The notes below the pieces were generated by a model. It made no database searches, was not told the DNA's origin, and saw nothing but the letters and a program-made list of their open reading frames with translations. From Mikania micrantha (taxonomy: Eukaryota; Streptophyta; Magnoliopsida; Asterales; Asteraceae), in assembly GCA_009363875.1 (NCBI GenBank), contig CM018696.1:17125475-17189474 (forward strand): a stretch of DNA of 64,000 bases, in the 5' to 3' direction. Below are positions 1 to 10,540 of the stretch, one piece after another; positions within the stretch are counted from its first letter, which is position 1, and every line of letters begins with the position of its first letter. A program made the translations under genes and the position numbers.

Positions 1-221
1 TCGACCACCAGTCGCCGCCAAGCCGCCGGCCACCATCCACCTCCGGATTTCGGCCAAAAATTCCGGCGAAGGTTGCCGCCGGCGGAATATTCCGGCAAAT
101 ATTCGGCCAAAAGGAATATTCCGGCGGAACCCTAATTTTGTCCGTTTTGCGTTCTGAATTGCGTTTCGTGCTCCGGTTCGCAATCCGACGATCCGTTTTC
201 AATAAAAGGACATATTTTGAA

Positions 222-640
222 TCGATTTCGCGTTCCGGACTCGATTTCGAGAACCGTTTTGCAATCCGGTGACTTGATTTTTATCTGATTTCTGATTAAC
301 ACTCCGGTTTTAATAAAGAACTCAATTTAAGCATTGGTTTGCAATACGAAAATATATTCTCAATCGATTTCACGTTCCGGACTCGATTTCGCAAACCATT
401 TTGCAATCCGCTGACCCGATTTTTATCTGATTTCTGATTAACACTCCGGTTTCAATACAGGACTTAATTTAATCATTGAAATTCAATACGAAAACATATT
501 CTCAATTAATTTCGCAGTCAATTTCGTAATCCGAAAAACCGATTTTTGATCTGAAAGTCAATTAGGATTCTGGTTTTAACAACGAGATGCAATTATCATT
601 AATTTACAATCAAATGAGTAAAAGAACTCAATTACTAAAC
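222..640. repeat. Degenerate tandem repeat, about 142-bp unit, three copies
   Basis: The segment starting TCGATTTCGCGTTCCGGACT at 222 recurs at 364 with few changes, a shift of 142 bases, and a more decayed third copy starts near 505. Shared landmarks are ATTTTTATCTGATTTCTG, TTAACACTCCGGTTT and GCAATACGAAAA. It lies inside the left-edge LTR and is noncoding. Confidence 0.8.
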
Positions 641-879
641 AAACTTAGTGATTTTAACATTACAAATTAACTGATAACCTTATCACATTGATTCTAAATA
701 AATACGTGATTCAGAATCAGCTTGATGAATCGAATTACATTATTCTTGATATTTAATATCTAGAAATGTTCTAGTAATCCAAATTGGATACAAAGAACTT
801 ATAGAACCTTAATGATATGCAGAATTCAATTGAAGCTGTGTGTTACTTTGCAACAACACCGGTGAGTTTCATAGACACC

Positions 880-1085
880 CTTTTAAATGTTTTGTTTTCC
901 AAAACTCGGGGATTCTATTACACTAACAATATGGTTACATATTTCAATTATAGTGATGTACTTACATGATTTCATTACCCCTTTTCAAATCTTTGGATTT
1001 CTAAAACTCAGGGTTTGCATTACAATTACATTATGGTTGCATATTTCAATTACAACGATATGCTTGCATGTTACTTATGCATTTC
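880..1085. repeat. Two-copy direct repeat, 102-bp offset
   Basis: AAAACTCGGGGATTCTATTA at 901 recurs as AAAACTCAGGGTTTGCATTA at 1003. Both are followed by a TATGGTT(A/G)CATATTTCAATTA segment. The copies have diverged by several substitutions. They explain the reading frame at 887-1231, which I do not call a gene. Confidence 0.75.
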
Positions 1086-1919
1086 AACTCTTGTATGATG
1101 ATTACATGAAAATTGTACCATGCTATCGTAAAAGTCCTCATATAACAACTGTAACCAATAAACTCATGGATGAGCCGGATGATAACAATGATAGTACTAT
1201 CGGGTTGACAACCCCATTCACGGGTAGATAGCGTCTACCCTTGTGTGAATGCCTGTTACCATTTATTACATTACAAGATAACAGCTTAATGCAACGATAG
1301 GCATTAAGAGTGAGGCTAAGGTCTTACCTTCGGGTATTACCGCTAATTACATTACAGTCACATAGGCTTAGGTTATAGGTTTTCATGGTGAATCATATTC
1401 ATAAAGTTGTGTATGCCTACCTATTCAACATGTCATATCATATCATATCATATCACGTTAACATATATATGAACTCACCAGCATCCTTGCTGATCTTTTA
1501 TATTACAAAACCTTGTCAGGAAGAAGGTAACAAGTGCGAAAGTGAGGATGCACGATCGCAAGACATGTTTAGTTACTCTTACTAGTTAATGTTGTTTAAG
1601 AATGTTAAAACTTAATGTATAATATTTCAGTTACAATGTAAAATATATAGTGTATGGTTTGCCATGGATGTATGATATCAATGTAACAATTAGTCACACC
1701 CATCTCTAAGATCTCACCATCAAGCTTCCGCGACACGTTACAACAATTACCGACTTCATGCGTCATTCAGTGACTACATCAGGTAAAGTGAGAGATGGGG
1801 GTGTGACATCGTTACATTTGTGTAATTTATATTAATATTACTAGAAAACACTATGGTTTTCTACAAAATTATCCAACTAAATAGAGATGATTTTCCAACA
1901 CAATAACCATAAAAATATT

Positions 1920-2515
1920 ACACTAAAATTTCCAACATTGTTCCGACAAAATAGCTACAAAAAATAATTTTGTCGCTAAATAGTCGCTAACTCTAATTTA
2001 TTTCTGACTCATTACCGACAAATTACCAACAAAATTTAATTTAATGATTAGAGATAATATATTTTTTAAGTTGTCGAAAACTTGTCGAAAAACCGATTAA
2101 ATTTCCGACAATATTCCGATTAAAAAAATTTCTATCAGTATCCCGACAAACTTATAGATAATTTGACAAAACTAAAAAAATATTGTGATACAAGTGATAA
2201 TTTCCATGCTTCGTTGCTACTTGTAAGAAACTTTGTCAACTTTCCGACTAGTTTCCAACAACCTAAAAAGAAATATCAACTATCCAACAAGTTTCCGAGA
2301 ACATTAAAAAATATTGTTTTTCTTTTTTAGAAATAGTTTAACAAAACAAAAAAAAATTGTTTGTCTGAAAGTTGTAGGAATGTTGATAAATTTTCCAACA
2401 AGTTTCCCACAATCTTTATTTTTCTTTTTATAAAATTGATTTAACAAAGCTAAATAATATAATATTTTTTGGTTTGTCGGAAATTTTATTTCCAACAATT
2501 TCCCGACAACTTAAA
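1920..2515. repeat. Left subterminal repeat zone (TTCCGACAA / GTCGGAAA variants)
   Basis: About a dozen variants of one motif occur in both orientations, for example TTCCGACAAAAT, GTCGCTAAATAGTCGCTAA, ATTTCCGACAATATTCCGAT and TTTGTCGGAAATTT. No protein is encoded; the minus-strand reading frame at 2304-2498 falls inside the repeats. Confidence 0.65.
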
Positions 2516-2742
2516 AAATATTATTATAGTTTTACTTAAAAGAAAGTGTGTTATTTTCAAATTTTGTCAGGATTTACTCATATAATTTATAATTTTTTTT
2601 AGATAAAATGTGAAAATATGATTATTTTAATATATTCAATTAATTTAAATTAAAAAGATGATGTTTGCAAGTTGTAATTAGGTTAGTACCATGTGTATTA
2701 CATGAATTAAATAAAAAAATATAATAAATAGTTGTGAAATTT

Positions 2743-2750
<8 letters not shown>

Positions 2751-2779
<29 letters not shown>
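2751..2779. repeat. (AT)n microsatellite
   Basis: An uninterrupted run of alternating A and T of about 29 bases lies inside the CACTA-like element. It also generates the IYIYIYIY stretch of a spurious minus-strand reading frame. Confidence 0.95.
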
Positions 2780-2780
<1 letters not shown>

Positions 2781-2843
2781 CCCGTGTAAAACACGGGATG
2801 AATTATATGTAGGAAAAAAGCAACAAAATGTAATAAAGAATAT

Positions 2844-3068
2844 TCAAAAAACCTCAGCACAATATTCAGAACTGTCACCCATGGCAGCAGCATGAACAGG
2901 TCTGTTCATCAAAATTGATTTAAGATATAGTTGTCTTGTTGCTTCTAACAAAAAGCCACTTAAGAAATAAATCAAGAAACTCGATAGGAAAATGAGAAAA
3001 ATAAAAATAGCATCACCATGAATCGTATTTGAAATATTTAAACACAGAAAGAATTGTTGACTAAACAA
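2844..3068 (-). other. Unidentified minus-strand reading frame, possible captured exon
   Basis: The last 36 codons (about 2950 down to 2847) have a less AT-driven composition than the surroundings and read plausibly as protein (LYLKSILMNRPVHAAAMGDS, then a short acidic end). The front half is hydrophobic and AT-driven. I do not recognise a family. It lies about 500 bases beyond the 3' end of the UBX pseudogene on the same strand, so it could be a second captured fragment or chance. Confidence 0.2.
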
Positions 3069-3566
3069 AATTAGAATTCCTCTTTTACTTTGATCAAATA
3101 CTCATTACTCCATTACTCACCAAAAGAATCAAAACCAACTACAAATAATATTAAAATTACTAATTTACTATATATCCTGATATAAAATCAAAATATTGAG
3201 TAAAGAAAAGAGAGCAAGCCAACGTCAATAAAGAATAATATTTCAATGCATATTGTAGTTGTTTCATCAAATGGAGTTTCTAAAAAGATTCAAAGAGCCC
3301 ATATAATGTATTTAACGTGGTTCTTCTATCTAGTTACACCAAAAGAAAATAAAATCAATAATTCATGGTAAGATTAGGAGTCAAAATACCTTATTTTTTT
3401 ATGTATTGCATATTTATGTATACATGTAAGTCATATTTTTCATACATTAAGACATCTGAATATCTTATATTTCATCCCTAGCCCCCCCCCCTTCACAATT
3501 TTAAAGTTTTAGCAGCATATAAGCATATTAGTTCTTTATTAAGCAGACCTCTCATATCTGAAAGTT

Positions 3567-4896
3567 TCAGGTAACAAATTTTGAAAGTGGATCCACCATC
3601 TTCTTATCAGCAGCAGGCTCTCGCTCTTGAACTGGAGCAGGGGAGGTGGCTGCTACAGACCCAACTATGGTAGCCTGGTCAACCTCAGGTTTGACCTCTT
3701 TGGGTATGAGTTCCATACCTTTTATAGACATGACGTCCTCTTTAAGGAAGGACGTGATGTAGTAACATCACCATCACCTAGACCACCATCACCTTGACCA
3801 CCACAAAACACACCACCAAACTTGACACACGTATAATAATAGAATGTATTTGAAAGCAATGACTATAAACATGAGAATTAAAATTCTAATTTTTAAAATG
3901 TCTTTTATTATAAATGATAGAAATAGTGCTAAAAATGCAAGATTAATGAAAATTATACCATAAGTCCAACTGAATTATAATTCTTTAAAGACAGTGAATC
4001 AAGTAGCCCACCTTTTGGTTGATCATATGAAAAATATACTATTGCACCAGGGGCAAAGCCAACAGAATAAAAGTCTTGAAACGTGTCTTTTATTTGCTTC
4101 GTTGAAGGCATAGTATCTGAAAAAAAAATGTCAATACTCTGTTAAAAAAGGTACAGCTCAAAATGGGCCAGGTAGGCCGACCTGCATCCACATTTAAGTT
4201 TTATGTATAAATAAAGCTGTTAAAAATGATTTGAGAAACCAGATTGTGACGATAATAATCCAACTTTTGTAATAAAACAAGTTTTAGAGGCTTTATGTAT
4301 TTTCAATGGACTTGTACACTTTGGATGACTTTCAACCAGTTCAACCATTTCAATTTAGCTAGTTTTAAGATTCTAATCATCTGACTCCTTTAAGACATAG
4401 TATAGCCCATAAGCGGTAGAAATTGCCATTTTTTGTGTTAAATATGTAGGAGCCAAAATAAATGTTCACATATGTAGAAAGGGAGGTCAGGTTGAGCTTA
4501 CGCTTTCATGAGAAGATCGATTAAGCTTTGAATTGTCTCAGATGGATGAAATGTTGCTTCTAATGTGTGATTATCTGGAAACCTGACACGAATCACTGCC
4601 TGTAAAATGACATATAAAAACAATTAAAATAAAACTAATTCACTTCCCGTTAAGTAATTCAACTTTTACCTTGGTAACCTTTGACCTACGCGCAGCTTCT
4701 TCTGCATGGATTTTTTTTTTGTCTTCAAAACCTTATCTGCATACAACCCCACGCATTACAAATCTATTATTCACAAAAGCAACAAAAATTCCAAAATCAT
4801 CACATTTTTAATCATACGTATGTACTTACCTTCCTTTTTTGTAGCCAAATGGGATAATAATCTTTAGCAGTGAATTCAAAGATTCATCTGGTTCTT
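3567..4896 (-). pseudogene. PUX1-type UBX-domain protein, five-exon broken copy
   Basis: On the minus strand, five blocks with intact GT...AG borders read as a plant UBX-domain protein. The borders are 4896-4830, 4736-4670, 4599-4470, 4116-3959 and about 3800-3567. Block 2 gives HAEEAARRSKVTK; block 3 starts AVIRVRFPDNHTLEATFHPS and ends QPDLPFYI; block 4 gives QDFYSVGFAPGAIVYFS; block 5 ends in a charged tail and TGA. In the known family, PUX1-like proteins bind the AAA ATPase CDC48 through the UBX fold. Here the copy is dead: an in-frame TAA (plus positions 4498-4500) cuts the UBX domain, block 1 needs two single-base corrections to match the family, block 5 is shifted against its upstream part, and the usual C-terminal KPKWFKM-like end is replaced. 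The N-terminal exons are absent. Introns are kept, so it is a DNA-level copy and not a processed retrocopy. It is probably captured by the surrounding element. Family identity is from memory of the plant family; I am fairly sure of it. Confidence 0.85.
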
Positions 4897-5052
4897 CTGC
4901 AAATTGAAAATTAGAAATAAAAAAAAAACTACACCTTAAAATGATACACACAATGTGTCTTGCATTTGATCACGTATTTTAGAGCCTTTCAGAGGAACAT
5001 ATTACATGCCATTGTCAGTTGCCTCGAATCATTAATCATATTAATGCATATT

Positions 5053-5193
5053 AATATTGATTCTTATACGCCTTTATTTGCTCACAAATTCATCCCCAAT
5101 TTGCAGATAGCTCAGCTTATTCTTCAGCCTAAAACAATTCCCAAATAATATTGATTCTTATACGCCTTTATTTGCTCACAAATTCATCCCCAA
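5053..5193. repeat. 47-bp direct repeat, 94-bp offset
   Basis: A 47-base block beginning AATATTGATTCTTATACGCC and ending CATCCCCAA is present at 5053-5099 and again, apparently unchanged, at 5147-5193. It lies in the 5' flank of the UBX pseudogene. Perfect identity suggests a recent local duplication. Confidence 0.9.
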
Positions 5194-5606
5194 CGACAGG
5201 TTGTTAACAAAATAAAAAAGATAAATAGATTATGAATCATAAACATACAATGAATCAGAAATCTTGAAAACGTAAATCTAAAGTAGGGTTTTGAGAAGAA
5301 GGAAACAAACTTAAAAGGATCCATACCGTTGTATCCAATCAACAGAAGGTTGATTTAGGATTTGTTTTCTTGAGTTGAAATGAAGCCATTGCGTTGTTTG
5401 ATTTTGTGGTTTGAGAGCATATAGGAAAAGTTGAAGGGATGCGGTTGGTAATTGATAAGTTAGGGTTTTCATGCGTTTCCTTTGTTTATGAATGAGAAGA
5501 TCCACGTTCTACTAAGCGGGTTATTGCTAAAACCTGACACGTGGAAGAAGAGACATTATAATATGCCAAGTGGCAACTCTAGATTTTTGTTTATTAGGAT
5601 TTATAG

Positions 5607-5628
5607 ATATATATATATATATATATAT
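5607..5628. repeat. (AT)n microsatellite
   Basis: Eleven AT units lie in the AT-rich right half of the CACTA-like element. Confidence 0.95.
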
Positions 5629-5929
5629 GATATAAATATAAACAATAAAACATCTTACATGGAATTTTGTTAAAGGTTATTAGAAAAACTTATTTAATAC
5701 TATTAATAACTAAGTGCTTTAGTGATTAACGATCATTAATATTATTAACAAAACATTAATTATTACACGTTTTAGTTGTTAAAGAATACTGTCATTTTTA
5801 ACGTAACATGTATATGTTTGCATATGTGAGTTAGTGTTTTTGTTTATGCATATTTCTTATGCATAAGGATCTATAATTAAATAATACTATAATATTTTCA
5901 AAAAATAAATTATTAAATAAAAAACAATT

Positions 5930-6219
5930 TTTTGATTTAATGTTTTATTTTGTCGAAGTTTGTTGGTAAACTAAAAAAAATGAGAAATTAATATTTTTGT
6001 AAGAAATTTGTCACAAAATAAGAAAAAAAGTTTAGAAATAAAAATTATTTGTCATTATAATAAAACAATAAAATAGTAAAATTAATTTTGAAGTCAAATG
6101 TTTTAAATAAAATAAAATATAAAACAATAATTTTTGTTTGTCGAATTACTAAAATTTTCTTTAATGCGATAATCAATATTAAGTAAATAAAAATGTTGGT
6201 TTTGTCGGAAAGTTGTCAC
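5930..6219. repeat. Right subterminal repeat zone
   Basis: The motifs TTTTGTCGAAGTTTGTTGG, TTTGTTTGTCGAATTAC and GGTTTTGTCGGAAAGTTGTC recur before the copia insertion point, mostly in the GTCGGAAA orientation. They match the motif family seen at 1920-2515, which links the two sides as one element. Confidence 0.55.
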
Positions 6220-6840
6220 AGTTGGAATTTTAATAATTAATATGCTTTATTATTAATTTTGGACCATGATAATTATTCGTATATATTACGAATATGATTA
6301 TTACATATTACGTTTTTGTTCTATGACATGGAAAAATTGTAACGAACATAATCGGGTCCAAAACGGAGCTAAGATGAATAAGCTATCGCTGCTCGAAATT
6401 ATGTTGTGTAAAGTGTTAGAAGAAAATTTGAAAACGAAAATGAATAAAAAAAAACTTTTTTATATACCTAATTAAATTGCCATGAATTAGTTTTAATTAA
6501 GTCATGAATAAGGTTATAATGGTTAGTAACCAACCCATGAATAGGCTTGTTAATTGACATAATATCAACCTTTGAAATGACATATGATACATGTATAAAT
6601 AGAGATATTTGTTCTCTTGTTTTCTTGGCTAAGTTCAGAAATCTCTACACCATTTGAAACACACAAATACAAGTTCACAACACAAGAAGATACTTTGTTA
6701 AGTTCTCAACAACCTACAACGATCGATTCCTCGTGTTAAACACTCTTGTTTCATGTAATGTTTCAGGTTTTAGTATAACTCCGACAGTACATACTGTTCT
6801 GCCTGTTGTACCATGGGAGACACACGAGATTTACATTGGT
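6220..6840 (+). repeat. Copia 5' LTR, left part
   Basis: The sequence aligns with 24800-25420 of the 3' LTR, from GTTGGAATTTTAATAAT to ACATTGGT. The last five bases, TTGGT at 6836-6840, are one copy of the target duplication of the nested solo LTR. The two LTRs differ at many scattered bases, so the insertion is old. Confidence 0.95.
6594..6601 (+). promoter_or_regulatory. TATA box of the copia LTR promoter
   Basis: TATAAATA followed by AGAGAT lies in the middle of the LTR, about 375 bases after its start. The same TATAAATAGAGA is conserved in the 3' LTR at 25170-25181. The position fits the end of U3; transcription would start some 25-35 bases downstream. Confidence 0.7.
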
Positions 6841-7067
6841 TGTAACACCCTGACCAATGGCGGAATCATCGGAGCGTACACGAAGTGTATATTGTTCGAA
6901 AGCATAAGGTGTTTATTTGTATTAAATTCAAACCATTTATTTTCATAAATTCAAACTTAACATTCAAACATCCATTACATCATAAAAGGAAATACTAATC
7001 AAACATTAAAATTCTAAACATAATAATAAAACTAAATACAATCTCTTTGCATGCCTAAGTAGCGTTT
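6841..7067 (+). repeat. Solo LTR, left part
   Basis: These are the first 227 bases of the solo LTR; noncoding. The last five bases, CGTTT at 7063-7067, form the left target duplication of gypsy A. Confidence 0.85.
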
Positions 7068-8891
7068 GGCGACACCCGGCAATTTCAGGTAAATTGCAAC
7101 TCTTATAAATTAGCATTTGACATTCATACTTGTTGCATTTCATTTAATTAGGTTTAATTAGATGAATTAAATACAAGCAACTGCGAAACGATAGTTCGAG
7201 GAACTATCGAATCGTACATTGCTCGTTGGTTGTGGAAACCAAGTGTGGGAAACACAAAACAATAATTCGGGGAATTATTGGATTGTGCATTACATGTTGA
7301 TTATGATTAATCAAGAGTGCAGACATTTCGTAAAACACAAACACAAACTATCACTGATAATTCGAGGAATTATCGAAACACACACGAGTCTCACGAACGT
7401 GGGTGAAATAAACGAACAACAAATGAATTTAACAATAATTAAGCTCTGTGGGAACCTAGAATAAGTTAAACAACAACAATAAGTCAAGAAATGATGTTCG
7501 TAAACGGTAATCAATCGAAAAATGAGCTTAAACACCAAAATTGGGCCAATTGGGCTCATTCTGCAAGCCAGGCGCTACGCCTAGGACCAAGGTTTGTCCC
7601 TAGGCGGTACGCCAAGCACTAGGCACTACGCCCGAGGAGCCGCGACGACACCAGGCTTTGCACGCGGATGAACCAAACACCAATCTGATTATTTTAATCC
7701 AGGCACTATACCTAGCCTCGCGCACTCACGCTAGGCTATACGCTTGGAAGCTGCAGATGCCAAAACCACCTTAACACTCAACCTATCTCATTTTTAATCA
7801 TTCCTATCCTATTTTCTCGGCCATAGAACCTATATCTCGAGCTTCTACCCCTATTTCTTCACCAGAAAACTCCATTGTTGAAGCTTTGAAGCTCCTAGTA
7901 AGCCATTGGAGCAAGAAGGAAGCTTGGGAAGCTTGTTCTCTTCATCACCATCACTTGCTTCTGCTAGAGAATCACTATTCCAGGGGTTCTCAAGGATTAA
8001 AGAGCTGCTATCTTAGTAGAGTTAGAGCTTAGAAGGTAGTTCCTATGTTCCATTTGCACAAAATCATCAAATCACACACTTACAAGGTCATAAAACGCAC
8101 ATGCAAGTGTGTTTGATCACATGCAACCCCGATCCACTCACGTGCATGAATGTGTTGGTGTTCTTGTGTTATTTTAATGTAAATCTACTGATTTTAGAAT
8201 ATAGGAATGTTGGATTTGACAAGCCCCACTGTTGCGCGTCGTATGGCCACCCCGACTGGAGGTCGGAACAATGCAAAATTGACCAAACAACATTACCATT
8301 GTCTAGTTGGATGGACATGGTGGGAGGCAGCATGTTAGCTTCAGTTGCGAACCCGCATATGATATAACACTTATTGACTAGCTATCAATGGATATTGCAT
8401 TGTAATGAAATGTAGACCTGCAAACATTTACTTTAAACATTTGATGTTTATTGCTGATATAAAACATGTTCTCTCACCAACCTTTGTGTTGACCTTTTAC
8501 TCGCATGTTTTCTCAGGTAACTAAGGCACAACACGCAAGGATAGGATGCTAGGCTGGAGTCTCATGCATCTACATAGTTCTTTAGGCTTTGAAACATTTA
8601 TCATATTATTTTGTGTTGTATTGCAAAACAATTTAAACTGCTTCCGAAAACTATTACTTTATATTATTTTGAAAACCATTTAAAACGCTTCCCCAACTAA
8701 TGAATTCAAACTATTTTGATACCTTATACAATAAGCTTCCGCAACTCTGGTTTTACACAACTGTTTTATCCAAGTCATTGGATGTACGTATACAACCAGA
8801 CATGTAGGTCTTCCAACTGTATGACCGGAGACTGCGATCCTGACCAGTCCCATCGCGCCCCCGACAAGGCCGGGAGGGCCGGGGTGCGACA
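7068..8891 (+). repeat. Gypsy A 5' LTR (internally deleted)
   Basis: It begins GGCGACACCCGG, mutated from the TGTGACACCCG of the 3' LTR, and ends GGTGCGACA. It is 1824 bp against 2878 bp for the 3' LTR: the bases corresponding to 15233-16277 are missing, between GGATTTG and ACAAGCCC near 8218. A GC-rich patch at 7565-7750 repeats CTACGCC/GTACGCC. The reading frame 7219-7464 recurs in the other LTR only because LTRs are duplicates. Confidence 0.95.
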
Positions 8892-8894
8892 GAT

Positions 8895-8906
8895 TGGTAT
8901 CAGAGC
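8895..8906 (+). promoter_or_regulatory. Primer-binding site, initiator methionine tRNA type
   Basis: TGGTATCAGAGC begins three bases after the LTR end. It is complementary to the 3' end of plant initiator Met-tRNA and is the classic priming site of plant LTR elements. Confidence 0.95.
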
Positions 8907-9041
8907 CCCCGATTTTTGAGAATTAGGTTTGCATTTTGTGAACTTAGTCTATAACCATTAGTCTCCACACAACACATATCGCTTAGTATTGTGATACCTG
9001 CATACACGATCGTACATATACTTAGTACACACATTATAGTT

Positions 9042-10540
9042 ATGGCGTCACCATCATCACCGAATGTCATTGCACATGACGAGGCGGAGCCGATAGCTCC
9101 AACACTACCCGCATCACCACTACCAGTCACCATAGAGTCACCTGACCAGCATCCCCGACCATCTGAGGGGAGCGAAATGGACAATCCCGAGGAGGATTCT
9201 GATGAGAACCCTGATGAGGATCCAGTCATAGAAATTTTGTCTATGGATAACACTACATGTTTCCTTTTAGTTTCTACCGCACACACTACATTAGTCATTA
9301 GATATACACTAACGCTTATTCTCGCTATGAAGATCATGGCCGGAAGGTGCGGAGGACGAAGAAATGCGGGAGGACGTGAGAACATCAGTTTGACACCAGC
9401 TGAACTCAACGCCCTCATCGACGAGCGAGTCGAGGAGGCGCTTGCGGCACGGGAAGCTGCCCGCAATCAAAACCAACTAAACCAAGGTCACGAATATCAT
9501 TTCACATTCACCTTGCACCACAATCACTCGTTTCTATATCAACGTGTTTTCCCGATACTGAACCAAATTGTATTCTTTGCTTATCTCAAGAGCAAACCTC
9601 AACCCACCTCCCTACACGTTCAAATCTTTTCTGGATTGCAAACCTCACTCTTTCAACGATACTGAGGGTGCCGTTGGACTATTACGCTGGATGGAGAAGG
9701 CAGAGTCGGCCTTCGCCATGAGCAACTGCAGGAACGAAGATCGGGTCAAGTTCACTGCTGGAACTCTTGAGGGAGCTGCCCTCACTTGGTGGAATGCAAA
9801 TGTCCAGAATCTAGGGCTCGATGCAGCCAACGCCTTACCTTGGGATGAGTTCAAGAGGATGTTGAACCGCGAATACTGTCTTCGCGGTGAAGTGCAGAAA
9901 CTAAAGACTGAATTCTGGAACCACAAGATGGTTGGTTCCGAGGTCGAAGCATACACTACTCGATCATATGAGCTAGCACAATTATGCCCGGAGATGGTAA
10001 CACCAGCTTACAAACGTATCGAAAAATACATCGAGGGACTACCCCCTCAAATTCAGGGAATGGTACTCTCTGCTGATCCCATTACCCTACAACAAGCCGT
10101 GTGACTAGCCCACAAGCTCACCGGTTCAGCTGTCGCACAAGGACTGCTACCACCCAGCGGTGCAGTGGCCAAACCCCTTGATAACAAACGCAAATGGGAT
10201 CAATCCATGAGCAAACCGTCCATTCTTCAACCACCACTCCAACAACGTAAGGTTGGATCAACCCAAGCTTACACCCCACCTATCCCAACCACCCAGAACC
10301 AAGGGGCCTATGCCGGAAAGCATCCCAAATGCCACAAGTGCAATTTCCATCACTCACATGGTTAATGTGGCATCTTTCAATGTCAGTGCCGCGGAAAAAT
10401 GGGATATGCAGCTAAAGACTTCAGGGGCGAACTACTGGCCAAAAGCCCACAACCGCCACAGTAGCATCACGAAGCACCAAAGGGGTGCTATGAATGTGAG
10501 AAACCAGGGCATTTCAAGAAGGATTGCCCGCGCTTGAAGA
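9042..10540 (+). pseudogene. Gypsy A gag, broken
   Basis: Translation from the ATG at 9042 gives an acidic, Pro/Ser-rich leader followed by a basic stretch (MAGRCGGRRNAGG) and a helix-forming region. A frameshift near 9590 moves the capsid homology to the next frame: FLDCKPHSFNDTEGAVGLLR, RWMEKAESAF, LTWWNAN. In-frame stops occur at 10102-10104 (a CGA to TGA change would explain it) and near 10363. The nucleocapsid zinc knuckle CX2CX4HX4C (CYECEKPGHFKKDC) is intact at 10486-10527. In the family, Gag forms the virus-like particle that packages the element RNA. Confidence 0.9.

Larger units (their letters stand above)
1..1808 (+). mobile_element. Right part of a long LTR (solo or 3' LTR), cut by the window edge
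   Basis: No gene is visible. The stretch ends in AGAGATGGGGGTGTGACA at 1808, an LTR-type CA end like the other gypsy LTR ends in this window. No primer-binding site follows, so this is a 3' or solo LTR rather than a 5' LTR. The left terminus lies outside the window, so no target duplication can be checked. The first 140 bases are GC-rich with repeated ATTCCGGC and TTCGGCC motifs, unlike the AT-rich remainder. Near the end, GTCACACCCATCTCT (from 1694) and AGAGATGGGGGTGTGAC (to 1807) form an imperfect inverted repeat. Small reading frames at 887-1231 and 1385-1585 show no recognisable protein and overlap internal repeats. LTR identity is inferred. Confidence 0.5.
1809..6219. mobile_element. CACTA-like DNA transposon remnant carrying a captured gene fragment
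   Basis: The stretch is AT-rich. Both sides carry many short variants of GTCGGAAA, its complement TTCCGACA, and GTCGCTAAA (1920-2515 and 5930-6219). Dense short subterminal repeats of this type are typical of plant CACTA (En/Spm) elements. A broken multi-exon UBX gene lies between them, as in gene-capturing transposons. I could not find an unambiguous CACTA terminus or 3-bp target duplication, and no transposase reading frame is present. The right end was split by the copia insertion at 6220 and would continue after 25631. The class is inferred; the repeat pattern is seen. Confidence 0.4.

Noticed and set aside
3567..4896. Functional PUX1 gene
   Set aside because: In-frame stop within the UBX domain, several frameshifts, missing N-terminal exons and altered C-terminus.
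7219..7464. Reading frame that recurs at 14223-14480 with high similarity, suggesting a conserved gene
   Set aside because: The two copies are the same position in the 5' and 3' LTRs of gypsy A, so similarity follows from LTR duplication; no known protein family and no start context.
8900..9466. 188-residue minus-strand reading frame, Ser-rich
   Set aside because: It is the antisense shadow of gypsy A gag on the plus strand.
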